A DNA stretch of 7,943 nt from an uncultured Bacilli bacterium (lineage in GTDB: Bacteria > Bacillota_I > Bacilli_A > ML615J-28 > CAG-313), in NCBI GenBank assembly GCA_904502205.1, contig CAJGDR010000044.1:1-7943 (forward strand), in the 5' to 3' direction. The number at the start of each line of letters is the position of its first letter. Position 1 is the stretch's first letter. The notes under the pieces are model-generated. The model had not been told where the DNA came from. It did no database searches and saw nothing but the letters and a program-made list of their open reading frames with translations. Position numbers and translations under genes: made by a program. Positions 6,453 through 7,943 of this stretch are shown piece after piece.

Positions 6453-7838
6453 TTAAGCTCCTATTTTTCTATCTAACGTATCCATGACAGCAGTATAAAT
6501 TACATCCATTCCTTTTTTATTTGGATGTAACATATTAGCCATGTATTGTTCTTTATTTTCTTCAGTAATTACTTTGTCAAGTTCAACAATTGATAAATTG
6601 TATTGACTAGCAAGATCTCTAATAGCATTATTATATTCAATTCTTAAGTTATAACAATTAACATATGAGAACGTTGATGCACCAAGCGTACAAAGTACAA
6701 TATCAACATCACCAAGTGTATTAATCATCATTTCAATCATTTGTTTATATGCTCTTTTAAAACTTGTAACATCAGTTCCTACTTTACAGTCATTAATACC
6801 TAAGTAAACAATAACTAAATTTACAGGAACATTTTCTTGAATTAACAAATCAACTCTTTTTTGACTAAGACCATTATATCCAGGCATCGCCCCTGCATTA
6901 ATGACACCAGTGCCACTAATTGAATTGTTAATTGTTATATTTAAACCATTATTTTGATATAACTTATACCACCAAGTATCACCAACTGTTTTGACATCTA
7001 ATGTTTCTTGTGGATAATAATAAGCAAAATCTTGAGGAATATATCCAGCAAATGTCGAAACACTATCACCGTATATAGCAATACTTGCGTTAGATAAAGT
7101 TCTTTCAACCCATTTTGCATATAATGTAATATCACTATCAAATGATTCATCAATAGTTGCGATAGGATTAGATTCTAATGATTCATCTAAATACCAACCT
7201 TTAAAATAATAACCATCTTTTTTAGGGAATGGTAATTTATATTTTTCACCAGTAATATATTTTTCAAGTGAATTTTCTAAAGTTCCACCATCTAATTCGT
7301 AATTTATATTTTTATATGGGGCGTTATCTTGATATTTAGCGTAATATAATTTAGTGCCATATTCATCTTTTGAAATAGTATAATATGGTCCATCTAAAAA
7401 CTCTTCGTCTAAATACCAACCTAAAAACTCATTATACTTTTTAGTAGGTGTTGGAAGTGTAGCTTCAGTTCCAAAATAATAATATCTTGTCCAATCTTCC
7501 GGTAATTCTCCACCATCTGTATCATAAAAGACATTATACTTTGTACCTAGAGCTAACCACTTACCAGTTAAAGTAATATCGCTTGAAACAACAGATTGTT
7601 CAAATAATTCTTCACCATTATACCATCCTAAAAAGACATATCCTTCTTTTTCTGGAAGCGGCAATTTAATAGTACCTTCAGTTTCAATAACTTCTGTATT
7701 ATCTTGATCATATATGAATGTAACATTATATAATACTTTTGCATCTTCTTGATCATTTGGATTTTCTTTTTGATCAATATTACAACCAGTAATTAATAAA
7801 CTTAATAAGATAAATAAAACACAAAAAATTCTTTTCAT
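6453..7838 (-). CDS. Surface lipoprotein: InlB B-repeats plus SGNH/GDSL hydrolase
   Basis: A 461-residue exported lipoprotein. MKRIFCVLFILLSLLITGC is a type II signal peptide with lipobox LITGC, so Cys19 should be lipidated. After a short polar linker come three Listeria-Bacteroides (InlB B / Flg_new) repeats at about 37-94, 100-169 and 177-243, each with a GWY or AKW/AKY signature. These probably form a stalk. Residues 251-458 are an SGNH hydrolase: block I YGDSVSTF with nucleophile Ser259, block II Gly in SISGTG (306-311), block III GIND (347-350) with Asn349, and block V NMLHPN with His438. The Asp expected three residues before that His is Asn435. It is probably an esterase removing acyl groups from surface or dietary glycans, but the substrate is unknown. 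SD GAGGT lies close upstream of the ATG. It is first in a unit with mntP and nadE. Confidence 0.9.
   Translation of the reverse strand: MKRIFCVLFILLSLLITGCNIDQKENPNDQEDAKVLYNVTFIYDQDNTEVIETEGTIKLPLPEKEGYVFLGWYNGEELFEQSVVSSDITLTGKWLALGTKYNVFYDTDGGELPEDWTRYYYFGTEATLPTPTKKYNEFLGWYLDEEFLDGPYYTISKDEYGTKLYYAKYQDNAPYKNINYELDGGTLENSLEKYITGEKYKLPFPKKDGYYFKGWYLDESLESNPIATIDESFDSDITLYAKWVERTLSNASIAIYGDSVSTFAGYIPQDFAYYYPQETLDVKTVGDTWWYKLYQNNGLNITINNSISGTGVINAGAMPGYNGLSQKRVDLLIQENVPVNLVIVYLGINDCKVGTDVTSFKRAYKQMIEMMINTLGDVDIVLCTLGASTFSYVNCYNLRIEYNNAIRDLASQYNLSIVELDKVITEENKEQYMANMLHPNKKGMDVIYTAVMDTLDRKIGA
7110..7730 (-). repeat. Three tandem InlB-type B-repeats within the lipoprotein
   Basis: These are protein-level repeats encoded at about 7557-7730, 7332-7541 and 7110-7310. 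Each unit runs from a beta strand (YNVTFIYD, YNVFYDTDGG, INYELDGG) through LPxPxKxxYxFLGWY to a closing TGKW, YYAKY or LYAKW. The DNA copies have diverged, so recombination between them is unlikely to be frequent. Confidence 0.8.
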
Positions 7839-7860
7839 AATTTACCTCTTTATTTTTTAT

Positions 7861-7870
7861 ATTATATCAC
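7861..7870 (-). promoter_or_regulatory. Extended -10 promoter candidate for lipoprotein-mntP-nadE
   Basis: TGATATAAT on the minus strand (7869-7861) is a perfect -10 with a TG extension, the same extended -10 string as in the promoter at 731-759. No convincing -35 exists at 16-18 bases (only AT-rich sequence), which extended -10 promoters can tolerate. It lies about eight bases after the stop codon of the upstream gene. Read-through from that gene is also possible, since no terminator hairpin separates them. Confidence 0.55.
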
Positions 7871-7877
7871 AATTTTA

Positions 7878-7943
7878 TTATTTAAAATAAGATTTAATAA
7901 CATTAATTACATCCTTCATTTGAATATGTTCAAATTCATGAAT
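7878..7943 (-). CDS. C-terminal end of an unidentified gene
   Basis: A frame open from the right edge ends at TAA (7880-7878). Its 21 visible residues, IHEFEHIQMKDVINVIKSYF plus Lys, look like a structured enzyme C-terminus ending in an amphipathic helix. This is similar in general style to the ends of some metallopeptidases (M20/M42-like), but that is too little to assign a family. The next minus-strand gene starts about 40 bases further on. Confidence 0.55.
   Translation of the reverse strand: MHEFEHIQMKDVINVIKSYFK

Noticed and set aside
6153..6476. Plus-strand open frame of 107 codons opposite mntP
   Set aside because: Antisense to the conserved MntP helices; the product reads as the complement of membrane codons and has no own signals.
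7839..7943. yybP-ykoY or other riboswitch upstream of the lipoprotein/mntP unit
   Set aside because: The leader from the predicted start is under 25 bases and the sequence before it is the end of another gene; no conserved riboswitch core is present.
1..7943. UGA-as-tryptophan genetic code
   Set aside because: All nine genes read without internal TGA and Trp is always TGG, so there is no evidence for reassignment in this window.

Overview
The window comes from a very AT-rich, gene-dense bacterial chromosome. All genes lie on the minus strand. Strong AGGAGG/AGGTGA-type Shine-Dalgarno sites, a MurI-type racemase, InlB-type B-repeats on a lipoprotein, and a NadE of the short clostridial/gut-Bacillota kind point to a low-GC member of Bacillota, or a close relative such as a gut Erysipelotrichales/Mycoplasmatota-like lineage. 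This placement is an inference. Tryptophan is encoded by TGG throughout. All nine visible stop codons are TAA or TAG.

Reading in the direction of transcription (right to left): the right edge holds the last 21 codons of an unidentified gene (7878-7943). Next is a unit of three genes: an SGNH-hydrolase lipoprotein with three B-repeats (6453-7838), the manganese exporter mntP (5879-6451) and NH3-dependent NAD synthetase nadE (5130-5870). It ends in an intrinsic terminator at 5101-5131. A new promoter starts right after that terminator, with a 14-bp palindrome lying between its -35 and -10 elements. It drives a second unit: a signal-peptide-free GH9 glycoside hydrolase (2753-5053), two short-chain CHR-family transporter halves (2185-2745 and 1625-2185, joined by a TAATG overlap) and glutamate racemase murI (844-1614). 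This unit ends in a GC-rich double-hairpin region (761-831), whose second hairpin carries a T-tract. A third promoter (731-759) drives two small unknown genes: a membrane protein (305-691) and a gene running off the left edge (1-281).

Functionally, the middle of the window combines housekeeping metabolism (NAD, D-glutamate), metal/anion efflux (Mn, CHR anion) and carbohydrate handling at the surface (lipoprotein esterase) and in the cytoplasm (GH9). The left 700 bases look accessory. No rRNA, tRNA, CRISPR array, intact insertion sequence or known riboswitch was seen. No gene-free stretch exceeds about 155 bases. The most unusual points are the GH9-CHR-CHR-murI grouping under one apparently operator-controlled promoter, the unidentified left-edge pair, and the GC-rich hairpin block that separates it from murI.
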